From: Frigoribacterium faeni
GTDB lineage: Bacteria > Actinomycetota > Actinomycetes > Actinomycetales > Microbacteriaceae
DNA length: 64,000 nt
Direction: 5' to 3'
NCBI RefSeq assembly: GCF_007988805.1
Contig: NZ_BJUV01000009.1
Location: 1-64,000 of the forward strand
Position numbers and translations under genes: made by a program. This document shows positions 15,664 through 25,853 of this stretch, one piece after another (position 1 is the stretch's first letter; every line of letters begins with the position of its first letter). The notes under the pieces are model-generated. The model was not told the origin of the DNA, searched no databases, and saw only the letters and a list, made by a program, of their open reading frames with translations.

Positions 15664-16533
15664 TCAGTACCGGTCGATGGCCGGGGGCTCGGGCGTCGGC
15701 AGGACGGCGCCGGCCGTGGCCTCCCAGAGCTCGTCCCAGGTGCCGTCGTCCTCGGCGTCCTGCAGGGTGTCGTTGATGAACATGCGGAAGTCGGTGTCGT
15801 CGAGACCCAGACCGATGCCGTAGGGCTCCTCGGTGAAGGGCGCGCCGACGACCTCGAACTCGCCCTCGTTCTGGTCGGCGAGGCCGGCCAGGATGACGTT
15901 GTCGGTGGTCACGGCCGCGACGGCGCCGGTGCGCAGGGGCTCCAGGCAGTTCGAATACGTGTCGGTCGCGATGATGTCCGTCGTGTACTCGGCGACGTTC
16001 GCCTCGCTGGTCGAGCCGCTGACCGTGCAGACGGCCTTGCCCTCGAGGTCGTCGGCGCCCTCGATGCCCTCGGGGTTGCCTTCGAGGACGAGGAGGTCCT
16101 GACCGGCCGTGTAGTACGGGCCGGCGAACGAGACGACCTCCTTGCGGGCGTCGTTGATCGTGTACGTCGCGATGACGAGGTCCACGTCGCCGTTCTGGAT
16201 GAACGGCTCGCGGTTGGCGGAGACGGTCTCGACCCACTCGATGTCGCCGGCGGCGATGCCGAGCTTCGCCGCGACGAGCTTGCCGATCTCGGCGTCGAAG
16301 CCCTGGGGCACGCCCGAGCCGTCGTCGAGACCGAACAGCGGCTGGTCGAACTTGGTGCCGATGGTGATGGTGCCGGCCTCGGCGAGGCGGGCCATGGTCG
16401 TGCCGTCCTCGAAGTCGGCGACCTCTTCGACGTCGACCGAGCTCTCGGGGGCGGCCGAGTCGGTGCAGGCCGAGAGGCCGAGCACCGTGACGGCGGCTGC
16501 GGCTACGGCGACGAATCCCTTGCTGAGTCGCAT
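15664..16533 (-). CDS. gluB: Glutamate-type ABC importer solute-binding lipoprotein (GluB-like)
   Basis: Extracellular family 3 binding protein, 289 aa. Lipobox LSAC with the lipidated Cys at 23. The mature protein has the two-lobe SBP pattern (GFDAEIGKLVAAKLG, FAGPYYTAGQDLLV). The usual Corynebacterium function is glutamate uptake; other acidic amino acids are possible. It is flanked on both sides by hairpins, consistent with tuned expression. Confidence 0.9.
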   Translation of the reverse strand: MRLSKGFVAVAAAAVTVLGLSACTDSAAPESSVDVEEVADFEDGTTMARLAEAGTITIGTKFDQPLFGLDDGSGVPQGFDAEIGKLVAAKLGIAAGDIEWVETVSANREPFIQNGDVDLVIATYTINDARKEVVSFAGPYYTAGQDLLVLEGNPEGIEGADDLEGKAVCTVSGSTSEANVAEYTTDIIATDTYSNCLEPLRTGAVAAVTTDNVILAGLADQNEGEFEVVGAPFTEEPYGIGLGLDDTDFRMFINDTLQDAEDDGTWDELWEATAGAVLPTPEPPAIDRY

Positions 16534-16587
16534 TCTGTTCTCCTTGCTGTGTGACCCGAGCGCCAGGCGGCGGACGGGGGCTCCGGG

Positions 16588-16613
16588 GTCGCGCCTCCCG
16601 ACGGAGGCGCGAC
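16588..16613 (-). terminator. Hairpin between gluA and gluB with paired GCGCCTCC motif
   Basis: Perfect 11-bp stem (16588-16598 with 16603-16613) and a 4-nt loop. The arms are a GCGCCTCC copy and its inverted copy. It lies directly after the gluA stop, before the gluB ribosome site. Confidence 0.55.
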
Positions 16614-16627
16614 GACGACGGGGTCGG

Positions 16628-17365
<738 letters not shown>

Positions 17366-17446
17366 GCGTCCACACAAACAGCTGGGTCTGGTGCACGCAA
17401 ACTCACAGCGGATTCGTAACAGAACCGAAACGACGCGTCCGGTCCC

Positions 17447-17473
17447 CTGAGGAGCCGATCCGCGCCTCCTCGG
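17447..17473 (-). terminator. Hairpin after the TrmH-family gene
   Basis: About 8 pairs (17447-17454 with 17466-17473, one G-T) around an 11-nt loop, 4 nt past the methyltransferase stop. The arm on the gene side is a GCGCCTCC copy. Confidence 0.45.
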
Positions 17474-17476
17474 TCG

Positions 17477-18301
17477 TCAGCTGCGGTGGGCGAACGCGCT
17501 CTCGTACAGGCAGACCGAGGCGGCGGTGGAGAGGTTCATCGATTCGGCGTGACCGTAGATGGGGACGACCACGGCGCGGTCCGCCAGAGCGAGGTCGTCG
17601 TCCGTGAGACCGCGCGCCTCGTTGCCGAACAGCCAGGCGGTCGGAGCGGCGAGGACGCCCTCGACCCGGGCGTCGAGCAGGTCGTCGCCCTTGACGTCGG
17701 CGGCCAGCACCTGGATGCCCGCCTCGGCGCACCGGGCGACGACACCGGCGAGATCGATCCCCACGGCGACGGGGACGTGGAACAGCGAGCCCGTGGTCGC
17801 CCGCACCACCTTCGGGTTGTAGAGGTCGACGCTGCGGCCGGTCATGATGACCGCGTCGGCGCCGGCCGAATCGGCGGCCCGGATGATCGTGCCCGCGTTG
17901 CCCGGGTCGCGCACCTCCTCGAGGATCGCGATCAGACGGGGCCCGCCGTCGCCGGTGTCGGCGAAGACGTCCTTGACCGCGGTCGGGAACTGCCGGCACA
18001 CCGCGACGATCCCCTGGGGGGTCACGGTGTCGGCCATCGCCGCGATGACGGCCTCGCTGACGAACTCGATGTCGAGGTCGGCCTCGCGGGCGGCCTCGGC
18101 GACCTGCGGGTGACGCTCGAGCGCGGTCGGCGTGACGAAGAGGTCGACGAGCAGCTCGGGGCGGAACGCGAGCGCCTCGCTGACCGACTGGGGCCCCTCG
18201 AGGAGGAACAGCCCGGTCTCGGTGCGCGCGTCGCCCTTGGCCAGCTTGGCCACCGCCCGGACTCGGGGCGAACGGGGGTTGTCGAGGAGGGAGGAGCTCA
18301 T
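17477..18301 (-). CDS. TrmH/SpoU-family RNA 2'-O-methyltransferase
   Basis: SPOUT methyltransferase, 274 aa. An N-terminal substrate-binding region starting LLDNPRSPRVRAVAKLAK precedes the three SPOUT motifs: EEVRDPGNAGTIIRAA, the WLFGNEARGL loop and NLSTAASVCLYE at the C-terminus. The exact RNA target cannot be told from sequence. A CATAGT box lies 6 nt before the ATG. It sits next to the IF3/L35/L20 operon, a common actinobacterial arrangement. Confidence 0.92.
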   Translation of the reverse strand: MSSSLLDNPRSPRVRAVAKLAKGDARTETGLFLLEGPQSVSEALAFRPELLVDLFVTPTALERHPQVAEAAREADLDIEFVSEAVIAAMADTVTPQGIVAVCRQFPTAVKDVFADTGDGGPRLIAILEEVRDPGNAGTIIRAADSAGADAVIMTGRSVDLYNPKVVRATTGSLFHVPVAVGIDLAGVVARCAEAGIQVLAADVKGDDLLDARVEGVLAAPTAWLFGNEARGLTDDDLALADRAVVVPIYGHAESMNLSTAASVCLYESAFAHRS

Positions 18302-18307
18302 CCGTTC

Positions 18308-18313
18308 ACTATG
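18308..18313 (-). promoter_or_regulatory. Possible leaderless -10 box for the TrmH gene
   Basis: CATAGT, 6 nt before the ATG; it deviates from TAnnnT in the first base. Confidence 0.3.
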
Positions 18314-18365
18314 CCGCACGGGGGCGCGCAGTCCGGGGCCCGCGCCGTGGCGGGCGGGTTAACGA

Positions 18366-18400
18366 CGACGACCCGGGCGGCGGGGCCGTCCGGGTCGTCG
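18366..18400 (-). terminator. Terminator of the infC-rpmI-rplT operon
   Basis: Perfect 11-bp stem (18366-18376 with 18390-18400) with a GC-rich 13-nt loop, 23 nt after the rplT stop. Confidence 0.65.
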
Positions 18401-18423
18401 AGGTGGTGCGGGGTGGATCGCTG

Positions 18424-18810
18424 TTACGCAGCGGCCTTGGGGGCCGACGTGTCGGCGGGCAGCGCGGCCTTCGCGGTGGCGACGAGGCCGGCGAAGGTGG
18501 CGGGCTCGTTGACGGCCAGCTCGGCCAGGATGCGACGGTCGACCTCGACGCCGGCCAGGGACAGGCCCTGGATCAGACGGTTGTAGGTGAGGCCGTTCTG
18601 ACGCGACGCGGCGTTGATGCGCTGGATCCACAGGCGACGGAACTCACCCTTGCGGGCACGACGGTCACGGTACGAGTAGACGAGCGAGTGGGTGACCTGC
18701 TCCTTGGCCTTGCGGTACAGGCGCGAACGCTGACCGCGGTAACCCTCGGCGCGCTCGAGGACGACGCGACGCTTCTTGGCGGCGTTGACCGCTCTCTTGA
18801 CTCTTGCCAT
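18424..18810 (-). CDS. rplT: 50S ribosomal protein L20
   Basis: Large-subunit assembly protein, 128 aa. The basic N-terminal extension and the conserved [11 protein letters not shown] and [10 protein letters not shown] segments identify it. A short Ala/Pro-rich C-terminal tail is typical of actinobacteria. It follows rpmI by 30 nt. Confidence 0.98.
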   Translation of the reverse strand: MARVKRAVNAAKKRRVVLERAEGYRGQRSRLYRKAKEQVTHSLVYSYRDRRARKGEFRRLWIQRINAASRQNGLTYNRLIQGLSLAGVEVDRRILAELAVNEPATFAGLVATAKAALPADTSAPKAAA

Positions 18811-18840
18811 TTTCTTGTTCCTCTACGTTCGTGTCAGCGG

Positions 18841-19035
18841 TCAGTGACCGAGAAGCTTCTTGGCGACCTTGGCGTCGGCGGGGGCGAGCACCTGGTCCTG
18901 GTTCAGGCGAGCCTTGCGCTTGGCGCTCTTCACCTCGAGGTTGTGGCGCATGCCGGCCTGCTGCTTCATGATCTTGCCGGATCCGGTGACCTTGAAGCGC
19001 TTCTTGGCGCCGGAGTGGGTCTTCTGCTTGGGCAT
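18841..19035 (-). CDS. rpmI: 50S ribosomal protein L35
   Basis: Small basic protein of 64 aa ([20 protein letters not shown] start), the normal L35 pattern. It starts 3 nt after the infC stop, so it is cotranslated with IF3. Confidence 0.98.
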   Translation of the reverse strand: MPKQKTHSGAKKRFKVTGSGKIMKQQAGMRHNLEVKSAKRKARLNQDQVLAPADAKVAKKLLGH

Positions 19036-19038
19036 GTC

Positions 19039-19668
19039 TTACTTACTTTCTTCTGTCGGTCGTTCGGCCGGTGCGTCGGCCGGGACCTCGTCGGACGTCG
19101 GGTGCTTCGGCGCCTTGTTGGCCGCCTTGCGAGCTTCTGCCTCGGCCTTGGCCTCGGACTTGTTCTTGTGGGGGCCGATCACCATGACCATGTTGCGGCC
19201 GTCGATGGTCGGGGTCGACTCGACGCTGCCCCACTCGGAGACGTCTTCGGCGAAGCGCTGCAGGAGGCGGACACCCTGGTCGGGTCGTGACTGCTCACGA
19301 CCACGGAACAGGATCATGGCCTTGACCTTGTCGCCGCCCTGGAGGAAGCCCTCGGCGCGCTTGCGCTTGGTCTCGTAGTCGTGCTTATCGATCTTCAGGC
19401 GGAAACGGACCTCTTTCAGGATCGTGTTCGCCTGGTTGCGACGCGCTTCCTTCGCCTTCTGCGCGGCCTCGTACTTGAACTTTCCGTGATCCATGATCTT
19501 GGCCACGGGAGGCTTCGAGTTGGGGGCCACCTCGACCAGGTCGAGCTCGGCCTCTGCCGCGAGACGCAGGGCCATGGCGATGGGGACGACACCGACCTGT
19601 TCTCCGCCAGGTCCGACGAGGCGGACCTCGGGGACGCGAATACGGTCGTTCGTACGGGGATCGCTGAT
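19039..19668 (-). CDS. infC: Translation initiation factor IF-3
   Basis: Binds the 30S subunit and checks start-codon pairing; 209 aa from the start chosen here. The N-terminal half begins [20 protein letters not shown], the linker is [11 protein letters not shown], and the C-terminal half carries the GREQSRP motif. The start is set at ATC (19668-19666) because a GGAG site lies 6 nt upstream and the ISxxPRxNDRIR start matches other actinobacterial IF3 proteins. An ATG at 19746 would add 26 poorly conserved residues and lacks a ribosome site. ATC fits known IF3 self-regulation through a poor start codon. Confidence 0.93.
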   Translation of the reverse strand: MSDPRTNDRIRVPEVRLVGPGGEQVGVVPIAMALRLAAEAELDLVEVAPNSKPPVAKIMDHGKFKYEAAQKAKEARRNQANTILKEVRFRLKIDKHDYETKRKRAEGFLQGGDKVKAMILFRGREQSRPDQGVRLLQRFAEDVSEWGSVESTPTIDGRNMVMVIGPHKNKSEAKAEAEARKAANKAPKHPTSDEVPADAPAERPTEESK

Positions 19669-19942
19669 GCGGAGCTCCTCTGTCGTTGCTTCGTCACCCG
19701 CCGGACCGGTGGTCTCGGCAGGGAAAGAGGAGGTTCGCGACACCATGCCCCGGCCGAACAGGTCTGCTCGGACGGTGCGACAGCTCGTCGCTGCACCCTG
19801 GCTGCCTGCCCTCGGAGAGGATCGGCGGGGTGCCAACAACCCGGTAACCTAATCGAACGGTCAAGCGCGGGTGGGAGAATCTCCACTTTCGCACCGAAGC
19901 AGATGCTTCGGAGCCTGGACGAGCTTAGCAGAGGATCTTCAC
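19669..19942 (-). promoter_or_regulatory. Divergent control region of infC and the DUF1844 gene
   Basis: The region holds the long infC leader. It contains an 8-bp hairpin (19894-19901 with 19904-19911) and a TAGGTT box on the minus strand (19851-19846); the overlapping plus strand reads TAACCT (19845-19850). Exact start sites cannot be fixed. Confidence 0.35.
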
Positions 19943-20317
19943 GTGAGCCACACCCCCGACGACAACCCGACCGGCGCCTCCTTCACCGATGGCCCCGGCG
20001 ACGAGGTCCGCGACATCGCCGACGTCAACGCGGTCGAGGTGATCAACACCGTGGCCGTCCACCTGATGAGCGCCGCGGCCGTCAAGGTCGGGCTCGCCGA
20101 CGACCCCCGAGCCCAGACCGACCTCGACGAGGCGCGCAAGCTGATCACCTCGCTGGCCGGCCTGATCACGGCCAGCGCCCCGGAGATCGGCGACCAGCAC
20201 GCCCGGGCCCTCCGCGACGGCCTGCGCTCGTTGCAGCTCGCGTTCCGCGAGGCCTCGGCGTTCCCCGACCCGATCGGTCAGGGACCGGGCGAGAAGTGGA
20301 CCGGTCCCGTCAACTGA
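19943..20317 (+). CDS. DUF1844 family protein
   Basis: Small acidic cytosolic protein, 124 aa. The DUF1844 core is seen as [18 protein letters not shown]-like helices (here [20 protein letters not shown]) followed by [15 protein letters not shown]. The function of the family is unknown. The GTG start is favoured by a GAGG site 8 nt upstream. The gene is divergent from infC, the usual position in this lineage. Confidence 0.85.
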   Translation: MSHTPDDNPTGASFTDGPGDEVRDIADVNAVEVINTVAVHLMSAAAVKVGLADDPRAQTDLDEARKLITSLAGLITASAPEIGDQHARALRDGLRSLQLAFREASAFPDPIGQGPGEKWTGPVN

Positions 20318-20377
20318 CCCGCCCTCGGGGTCCCCGGTCGGTCCGCCGCGCGGGTGTGGCCTCCGCGATCCTGTCGT

Positions 20378-21142
20378 CTAGACGGACACGACCTTGACGG
20401 CCATGCTGTCGACGCGGTCGGCGATGACGGCGTCGGCCGACCAGGCTGCCTGCAGTCGCCCGAGCAACGCGGTGAGCCCGTCGCGGTCGAGCCCTGGACG
20501 GACGCCCAGCTGCACGACGATCTCGGGCCCGCCCAGCCGGGCCGCCTCGTAGCCGGGGGCGATGACCAACCCGACCAGCGCCTCCTCGGCTGCGGACCCG
20601 TCGAGGAAGGCTCGCAGCACGGCCTCGTCGGCGTGGCTCGGCACCCACGGGAGGTCCTGCGCCACGGCCCACACGGCCGGACGTCGCAACGCGAACGCCG
20701 TCGGCGAGCCGGGATCGAGCATCAGCCGGTCGGTCGACTCCGCCGCGGCCGCGAGGGCTATCCGCCGTGCGTCGGCGGGGACGGGACGAGCCGTCGGGCT
20801 CCACGCCGCGAGGGTCGCGACCGAGGTGAAGGCGGGCAGCACGTCGCGGCCGTCGGGGCCGGCCACGGTCACGATCGAGAGCTCCTGGGTCTTGTCGACC
20901 CGTCGTCCGTTCTCGTCGAGCCCCTCCTCCCCTGCCACCGCGACGAGCGGCACGAGCAGGCGCGCCGGCCTCAGGGCGTCGACCACGGCGTCTTCGCCCA
21001 GCTCTCCCGCATGGAACCGCTGGAGGGCCTCGAGGAGGCGCGGGTCGGCCGAGCCGTCATCACCCGCGTAGGCGGTGTCGTGATGCTGGAACGTCCGCCC
21101 CGCCCACGGGTGGCCCGCGCTGTCGGAACCCGTCGGGGTCAT
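20378..21142 (-). CDS. SseB family protein
   Basis: 254-aa protein with the SseB N-terminal type fold: [17 protein letters not shown], then [17 protein letters not shown] and a C-terminal region with [14 protein letters not shown]. In enterobacteria SseB is linked to serine sensitivity, but the actinobacterial role is not established. Its ATG overlaps the priA stop by one base (TGATG), so it is translated with the histidine genes. Confidence 0.82.
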   Translation of the reverse strand: MTPTGSDSAGHPWAGRTFQHHDTAYAGDDGSADPRLLEALQRFHAGELGEDAVVDALRPARLLVPLVAVAGEEGLDENGRRVDKTQELSIVTVAGPDGRDVLPAFTSVATLAAWSPTARPVPADARRIALAAAAESTDRLMLDPGSPTAFALRRPAVWAVAQDLPWVPSHADEAVLRAFLDGSAAEEALVGLVIAPGYEAARLGGPEIVVQLGVRPGLDRDGLTALLGRLQAAWSADAVIADRVDSMAVKVVSV

Positions 21143-21888
21143 CAGTCGGAGGCGACGTCGAGGGCCGCGGCGAGGGTGAACGCCCCCGAGTAGAGAGCCT
21201 TGCCGACGATGGCGCCCTCGAGGCCCTGGGGAACGAGCTCGCGCAGGGCGACGAGGTCGTCGAGGCTCGAGATGCCGCCCGACGCGATGACGGGACGCTC
21301 GGTGCGGTCCATCACCTGGCGGAGCAGGTCGACGTTCGGACCCTGGAGCGTGCCGTCCTTCGTCACGTCGGTCACGACGTAGCGGGCGCAGCCGGCCTCC
21401 TCCAGGCGAGCGAGGACCGTCCAGAGATCGCCGCCCTCCTCGGTCCAGCCACGGGCGGCCAGGGTGGTGCCCCGCACGTCGAGGCCCACGGCGACCGCCT
21501 CGCCGTACTCGGCGATCACGTGGGCGGCCCACTCGGGGTTCTCGAGGGCGGCCGTGCCGAGGTTGATCCGCTTCACGCCGGTTCCGAGCGCATCCTCGAG
21601 GGATCGGTCGTCTCGGATGCCGCCGCTCAGCTCGACGTTGATGCCCTTGACCTGCTTGATGACCTTCTTGATCACACCGCGGTTGTCGCCCCGCCCGAAC
21701 GCGGCGTCGAGGTCGACCAGGTGCAGCCACTCGGCGCCCTGGTTCTTCCAGTCGTCGGCGGCCGCGACCGGGTCGCCGTAGCCGGTCTCGCTGCCCGCCT
21801 CGCCCTGGGTCAGGCGCACGGCCTGACCGCCGGAGACGTCGACGGCCGGGAAGAGGGTCAGGGAGGGAGTGGTGCAGAAGTCGCTCAT
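21142..21888 (-). CDS. priA: Bifunctional ProFAR isomerase / PRA isomerase PriA
   Basis: TIM-barrel isomerase acting in both histidine (HisA) and tryptophan (TrpF) synthesis in actinobacteria, 248 aa. The barrel start [19 protein letters not shown], the ELSGGIRDD loop and the phosphate site with [11 protein letters not shown] are present. Dual activity is inferred from the lineage; no trpF is in the window to test it. It lies 100 nt after hisH. Confidence 0.93.
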   Translation of the reverse strand: MSDFCTTPSLTLFPAVDVSGGQAVRLTQGEAGSETGYGDPVAAADDWKNQGAEWLHLVDLDAAFGRGDNRGVIKKVIKQVKGINVELSGGIRDDRSLEDALGTGVKRINLGTAALENPEWAAHVIAEYGEAVAVGLDVRGTTLAARGWTEEGGDLWTVLARLEEAGCARYVVTDVTKDGTLQGPNVDLLRQVMDRTERPVIASGGISSLDDLVALRELVPQGLEGAIVGKALYSGAFTLAAALDVASD

Positions 21889-21988
21889 GTCGTCTCTCTC
21901 GCGGCGATGCCGCGCGGATCGTCCGCCGCCTGCCGGAGCAGGACGGGTTGCGGGTTCGGGGTGCTGGTGCGTGACTGCCGATTCGGGC

Positions 21989-22624
21989 TCAGAGGGTGCC
22001 GAGCCAGTTCGAGAGGAGCCGGATGCCCGGCCGCCCCGACTTCTCGGGGTGGAACTGCGTGGCCCAGAGGGGGCCGTTCTCGACCGCGGCGACGAAGCGT
22101 CCGCCGTGGTCGGCCCAGGTGACGTGCGGTTCGGGGAACGGCGGGATGACGTCCAGCGTCCACGACCGCGCGGCGAAGGAGTGCACGAAGTAGAACCGCT
22201 CGTCGGCCACGCCGTCGAACAGGACGCTTCCGTCGGGGACGTCGACGGTGTTCCAGCCCATGTGCGGCAGGATGTCGGCCTCGAGCCGGTCGACGATGCC
22301 CGGCCACTCGCCGAGCCCGCCCGCCGTGGCGCCGCGCTCGACTCCCCCCTCGAAGAAGACCTGCATGCCGACGCAGATGCCCATCACCGGGCGGCCGCCG
22401 GCGAGCCGCCGATCGATGAGCTCGCTCCCCCGGACGGACTCGAGCGCGCTCATGACCGCGCCGAAGGCGCCGACCCCCGGGACGAAGAGCCCGTCGGCGG
22501 CCTGGACGCGGCCGCGGTCGGCCGTCAGCTCGACGTCGGCTCCGGCCAGTTCGAGGGCCTTCACCGCGGAGTGGACGTTGCCGCTGCCGTAATCGAGGAC
22601 GACGACCGAGGGACGCGCGGTCAC
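21989..22624 (-). CDS. hisH: Imidazole glycerol phosphate synthase, glutaminase subunit
   Basis: Class I glutamine amidotransferase, 211 aa, which feeds ammonia to HisF. The oxyanion-strand motif is VPGVGAF, the catalytic Cys is in GICVGMQ, and the His-Glu pair is in FHPEKSG. The GTG start overlaps the hisB stop (GTGA). hisF is not in the window. Confidence 0.96.
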   Translation of the reverse strand: MTARPSVVVLDYGSGNVHSAVKALELAGADVELTADRGRVQAADGLFVPGVGAFGAVMSALESVRGSELIDRRLAGGRPVMGICVGMQVFFEGGVERGATAGGLGEWPGIVDRLEADILPHMGWNTVDVPDGSVLFDGVADERFYFVHSFAARSWTLDVIPPFPEPHVTWADHGGRFVAAVENGPLWATQFHPEKSGRPGIRLLSNWLGTL

Positions 22625-23235
22625 AGCGCACCCTTGGTCGAGGGGATCCCCACGACGCGCGGGTCCGGCTGGACGGCCTGACGCAGCGCCCGGGCGAAGG
22701 CCTTGAACTCCGCCTCGGCGATGTGGTGCGGGTCGCGCCCGCCGAGCACACGGACGTGCACGGTGATGCCGGCGTGGAACGTGATGGCCTCGAAGACGTG
22801 ACGCACGAGGGAACCCGTGAAGTGCCCGCCGATGAGGTGGAACTCGAAGCCCTCGGGCTCGCCGGTGTGCACCAGGTACGGCCGACCGGAGATGTCGACG
22901 ACCGCCTGGACCAGCGCCTCGTCGAGCGGCACGAGCGCGTCGCCGTATCGGGCGATGCCGGACTTGTCGCCGAGCGCCTGCCGGAGGGCCGTGCCGAAGG
23001 CGATGCCGATGTCCTCGACGGTGTGGTGCGCGTCGATGTGCGTGTCGCCCGACGCCGTCACGTCGAGATCGATCAGGGAGTGCTTCGACAGCGCGGTGAG
23101 CATGTGGTCGAAGAACGGGACCGACGAGTCGATCGAGGACGCTCCCGTGCCGTCGAGGTCGAGCGAGAGCGTGATCCGCGATTCGCTGGTCTGTCGCTCG
23201 AGGGACGCCGTGCGGCTGCTGGTCTGTTCGGTCAC
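22621..23235 (-). CDS. hisB: Imidazoleglycerol-phosphate dehydratase
   Basis: Manganese enzyme of histidine synthesis, 204 aa, single-function form. The duplicated metal-binding patterns are visible: FFDHML / HHTVEDIGI and later [13 protein letters not shown] / [13 protein letters not shown]. The GTG start overlaps the hisC stop (GTGA). Confidence 0.97.
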   Translation of the reverse strand: MTEQTSSRTASLERQTSESRITLSLDLDGTGASSIDSSVPFFDHMLTALSKHSLIDLDVTASGDTHIDAHHTVEDIGIAFGTALRQALGDKSGIARYGDALVPLDEALVQAVVDISGRPYLVHTGEPEGFEFHLIGGHFTGSLVRHVFEAITFHAGITVHVRVLGGRDPHHIAEAEFKAFARALRQAVQPDPRVVGIPSTKGAL

Positions 23236-24317
23236 GAGGAGAGCCTAATGTCGCGCAGGGCCTCGAGGAACGCGGTCGTCTCGGCCTCGGTGCCCGCGCT
23301 CACCCGCAGGTGGTTCGGGATGCCCAGATTGCGCACGATGATGCCTCGCTCGAGGAGTCGCTCGAAGACGTCGTCGGGATCGTCCACTCCGCCGAAGAGC
23401 ACGAAGTTGGACCAGGTCGGCCACGGCGTGTAGCCCAGCTCGGTGAGGACCGAGACGATGCGGTCGCGTTGCGTCGAGATCTCGCCGACCATCGCCAGCA
23501 TCTCGTCGGCGTGCGACAGAGCGGCCACCGCTGCGGCCTGGGTGAGGGACGACAGGTGATAAGGGAGGCGCACCAGACGGAGCGCATCGGTCACGGCCGG
23601 GTGAGCGGCCATGTACCCGACCCGTGCTCCGGCGAAGGCGAAGGCCTTGCTCATGGTGCGCGACACGATGAGGCGCTCTCGCCCCTCGAGGAGCGTCAGC
23701 GCCGTCGGCTGACCGACCGGCATGAACTCGGCGTAGGCCTCGTCGACGAAGACGAGCCCGTCGGTGGCGTCGTAGGCGGCTTCGACCGTGGCGAGGTCCA
23801 GAGGGGTGCCGGTCGGATTGTTCGGACCGCAGAAGAACACGATGTCGGGGTCGGTCCGTCGGATCTCGGCCACGGCCGTCTCGGGCGAGATCGTGAACCC
23901 CTCGTCCCGGGCGCCGTCGATCCAGGTGCTGCCGGTGCCGGCCGCGATGATCGAGTGCATCGAGTACGTGGGCGGGAACCCGAGGACGGACCGGCCGGGC
24001 CCGCCGAACGCCTGCAGGATCTGCTGGATGACCTCGTTGGAGCCGTTGGCAGCCCAGATGTTGTCCCGGGTCAGTCCGTGCCCGAGATACCCGGCGAGAG
24101 CATCGCGCAGGATCGTGAACTCGCGATCGGGATAGCGGTTCACCTGGAGCACGGCCTGAGCCACCGCTTCGACGATGTCTCGTGCGACGTCCTCCGGAAT
24201 GGGATGCGTGTTCTCGTTGACGTTCAGAGCGACCGGCACGCTCTTCTGCGGCGCACCATAGGGCGTCAGACCGCGGAGGTCGTCACGGATGGGAAGGTCG
24301 TCGAGACTGAAAGGCAC
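23232..24317 (-). CDS. hisC: Histidinol-phosphate aminotransferase
   Basis: PLP-dependent class I/II aminotransferase, 361 aa. ANGSNEVIQ, the GPNNPTGT loop and the cofactor Lys in [17 protein letters not shown] are clear. First of a compact hisC-hisB-hisH-priA-sseB cluster. The GTG start has TACGAT 6 nt upstream, implying a leaderless mRNA. Confidence 0.96.
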   Translation of the reverse strand: MPFSLDDLPIRDDLRGLTPYGAPQKSVPVALNVNENTHPIPEDVARDIVEAVAQAVLQVNRYPDREFTILRDALAGYLGHGLTRDNIWAANGSNEVIQQILQAFGGPGRSVLGFPPTYSMHSIIAAGTGSTWIDGARDEGFTISPETAVAEIRRTDPDIVFFCGPNNPTGTPLDLATVEAAYDATDGLVFVDEAYAEFMPVGQPTALTLLEGRERLIVSRTMSKAFAFAGARVGYMAAHPAVTDALRLVRLPYHLSSLTQAAAVAALSHADEMLAMVGEISTQRDRIVSVLTELGYTPWPTWSNFVLFGGVDDPDDVFERLLERGIIVRNLGIPNHLRVSAGTEAETTAFLEALRDIRLSS

Positions 24318-24323
24318 CCGACC

Positions 24324-24329
24324 ATCGTA
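24324..24329 (-). promoter_or_regulatory. Leaderless -10 box for the his cluster
   Basis: TACGAT, 6 nt before the hisC GTG. Confidence 0.5.
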
Positions 24330-24428
24330 AGACGCGCACCCTCGGCCGTTCGAACGCCCGGCGGCCGCCGCTCCGCCGCGGCCCCGAGGAGCCCCGAACG
24401 GACCCGGTGGTCGCGCTCGGACTCCGGA

Positions 24429-24836
24429 CTAGTTCGAGTACTGCGTCGGCACGGCCAGCGACTGACCGGCGGCGACCTCGGTGCTCGACAGGTTGTTCAG
24501 GCGGACGATGTCGCTGATGACGTCGCGGGGGTCTTTGGTCGGTGCGATCTCGGAGGCCACCTGCCAGAGCGTGTCGCCCCCGTCGACCGTCACGTACTCG
24601 AACGTGGTCGTGCTGCTCAAGTTCGAGGCCACGGCGCCGGGGCCCGCGAGGAGGATCGCGCCGACCACGGCGGCGACGACGAGCGCCACGACGGCGCCGA
24701 GCACACGACGACCGCGTCGCGTGATGCGGAGGCGCACGCGCGGCACGGCCTCTCGAGCGGAGGCGGGGACGTCGGCACCGCGGGGCGTTCCGGAGTCGGA
24801 GGAGATCGTGCGGGGGGTGATCGTGATGGCGCTCAT
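24429..24836 (-). CDS. LysM-domain membrane protein divergent from lexA, YneA/DivS-like position
   Basis: 135 aa. A basic cytosolic N-terminus (~1-45), one membrane segment (~46-66, VLGAVVALVVAAVVGAILLAG), then an extracellular LysM motif (~80-133: VDGGDTLWQVASEI... DIVRLNNLSS... GQSLAVP). Its place next to lexA and a LexA-box-like site in its promoter match the SOS-induced cell-division suppressors known in this position (YneA in Bacillus, DivS in Corynebacterium, the Rv2719c locus). The role is inferred from context. An AAGGA ribosome site supports the ATG. Confidence 0.8.
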   Translation of the reverse strand: MSAITITPRTISSDSGTPRGADVPASAREAVPRVRLRITRRGRRVLGAVVALVVAAVVGAILLAGPGAVASNLSSTTTFEYVTVDGGDTLWQVASEIAPTKDPRDVISDIVRLNNLSSTEVAAGQSLAVPTQYSN

Positions 24837-24919
24837 GAGGTGGTCCTTTCACCGCTAGAGAAGTCGTACGTGTTCGTGCCCGGCGATCGGCCGGGAACAC
24901 CGAGCACGAAGACGTGTTC

Positions 24920-24950
24920 CGAACATATCTTCGATTGAAGGCGATTTCAA
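24920..24950 (-). promoter_or_regulatory. SOS-type promoter of the LysM gene
   Basis: -35 TTGAAA (24950-24945), a 17-nt spacer, and -10 TATGTT (24927-24922). The -10 lies inside a near-consensus actinobacterial SOS box, CGAACATATCTTCG (24920-24933, one mismatch). Confidence 0.65.
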
Positions 24951-24991
24951 CCCCGATGTTCGATTTCTCGGACCCCGTTTCGCGACACACT

Positions 24992-25031
24992 CGAACATGT
25001 GTTTCGCTGACGGCGCCCTGTCCGATACGGT
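24992..25031 (+). promoter_or_regulatory. SOS box and promoter of lexA
   Basis: CGAACATGTGTTTC (24992-25005, one mismatch to the cGAACrnryGTTyG box) overlaps the -35 position (TTCGCT, 25003-25008) of a promoter whose -10 is TACGGT (25026-25031, 17-nt spacer). This fits LexA self-repression. Confidence 0.65.
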
Positions 25032-25086
25032 TTCGATCGGTGGCGTGAGTCAAACACCGACCACCGACATCGACGGCAGGAGAGAC

Positions 25087-25776
25087 ATGAGCGACCCGCA
25101 GCGCACCCGGGCGACCGACGACGGCTCGGTGATCCGCAAGGAGCTGACGGCCAAGCAGACGTCGATCCTGACGGCCATCCAGCAGAGCATCGGTCAGCGC
25201 GGCTATCCGCCGAGCATGCGCGAGATCGGCGACGCCGTCGGACTGAAGTCGCTCTCGAGCGTCACCCATCAGCTGAATCAGCTCGAGCTCGCCGGTCGGA
25301 TCCGTCGCGACCCGAACCGGCCCCGCGCCCTCGAGGTCCTCAGCGACGAGGCCCCCGTGCTCGCCCCCGTCACCACGATCATGACGACGAGCGACGACGG
25401 CGACACGGCGCACGTCCCCATGGTCGGTCGCATCGCGGCCGGCATCCCGATCACGGCCGAGCAGCAGGTCGAGGACGTCATGCCGTTGCCGCGTCAGCTG
25501 GTCGGCAAGGGCGACCTCTTCATGCTCCGCGTGGTCGGCGACTCCATGATCGACGCCGCGATCTGCGACGGCGACTGGGTCGTCGTCCGCCAGCAGAACT
25601 CCGCCGAGAACGGCGACATCGTCGCCGCGATGCTCGACGACGAGGCCACCGTCAAGGTGTTCCGACAGCGGGACGGACACACGTGGCTGCTGCCCCGCAA
25701 CAGCGCCTTCGAGCCGATCCTCGGCGACCATGCGCAGATCGTCGGCAAGGTCGTGGCCGTTCTCCGATCGGTCTGA
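25087..25776 (+). CDS. lexA: LexA repressor
   Basis: SOS master repressor, 229 aa. Winged helix in the first ~75 residues ([20 protein letters not shown]). Self-cleavage site A118-G119 within GRIAAGIP, catalytic Ser153 in VGDSM and Lys190 in ATVKVF. The ATG is fixed by AGGAGA 3 nt upstream. It probably controls itself, the divergent LysM gene and recA, all of which have matching boxes in this window. Confidence 0.97.
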   Translation: MSDPQRTRATDDGSVIRKELTAKQTSILTAIQQSIGQRGYPPSMREIGDAVGLKSLSSVTHQLNQLELAGRIRRDPNRPRALEVLSDEAPVLAPVTTIMTTSDDGDTAHVPMVGRIAAGIPITAEQQVEDVMPLPRQLVGKGDLFMLRVVGDSMIDAAICDGDWVVVRQQNSAENGDIVAAMLDDEATVKVFRQRDGHTWLLPRNSAFEPILGDHAQIVGKVVAVLRSV

Positions 25777-25795
25777 TCGACCGACTCCCCGTCAT

Positions 25796-25841
25796 CGGAC
25801 GACGAGCCCCTCACCTGGCCGGGTGAGGGGCTCGTCGTCCG
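25796..25841. terminator. Bidirectional terminator between lexA and hflX
   Basis: Perfect 20-bp stem (25796-25815 with 25822-25841) and 6-nt loop between convergent stops. Confidence 0.85.
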
Positions 25842-25853
25842 TGGGCGAGGGGC

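Noticed and set aside
24951-24966. Third SOS box between lexA and the LysM gene (CAACCCCCGATGTTCG-like)
   Set aside because: The half-sites are separated by six instead of four bases.
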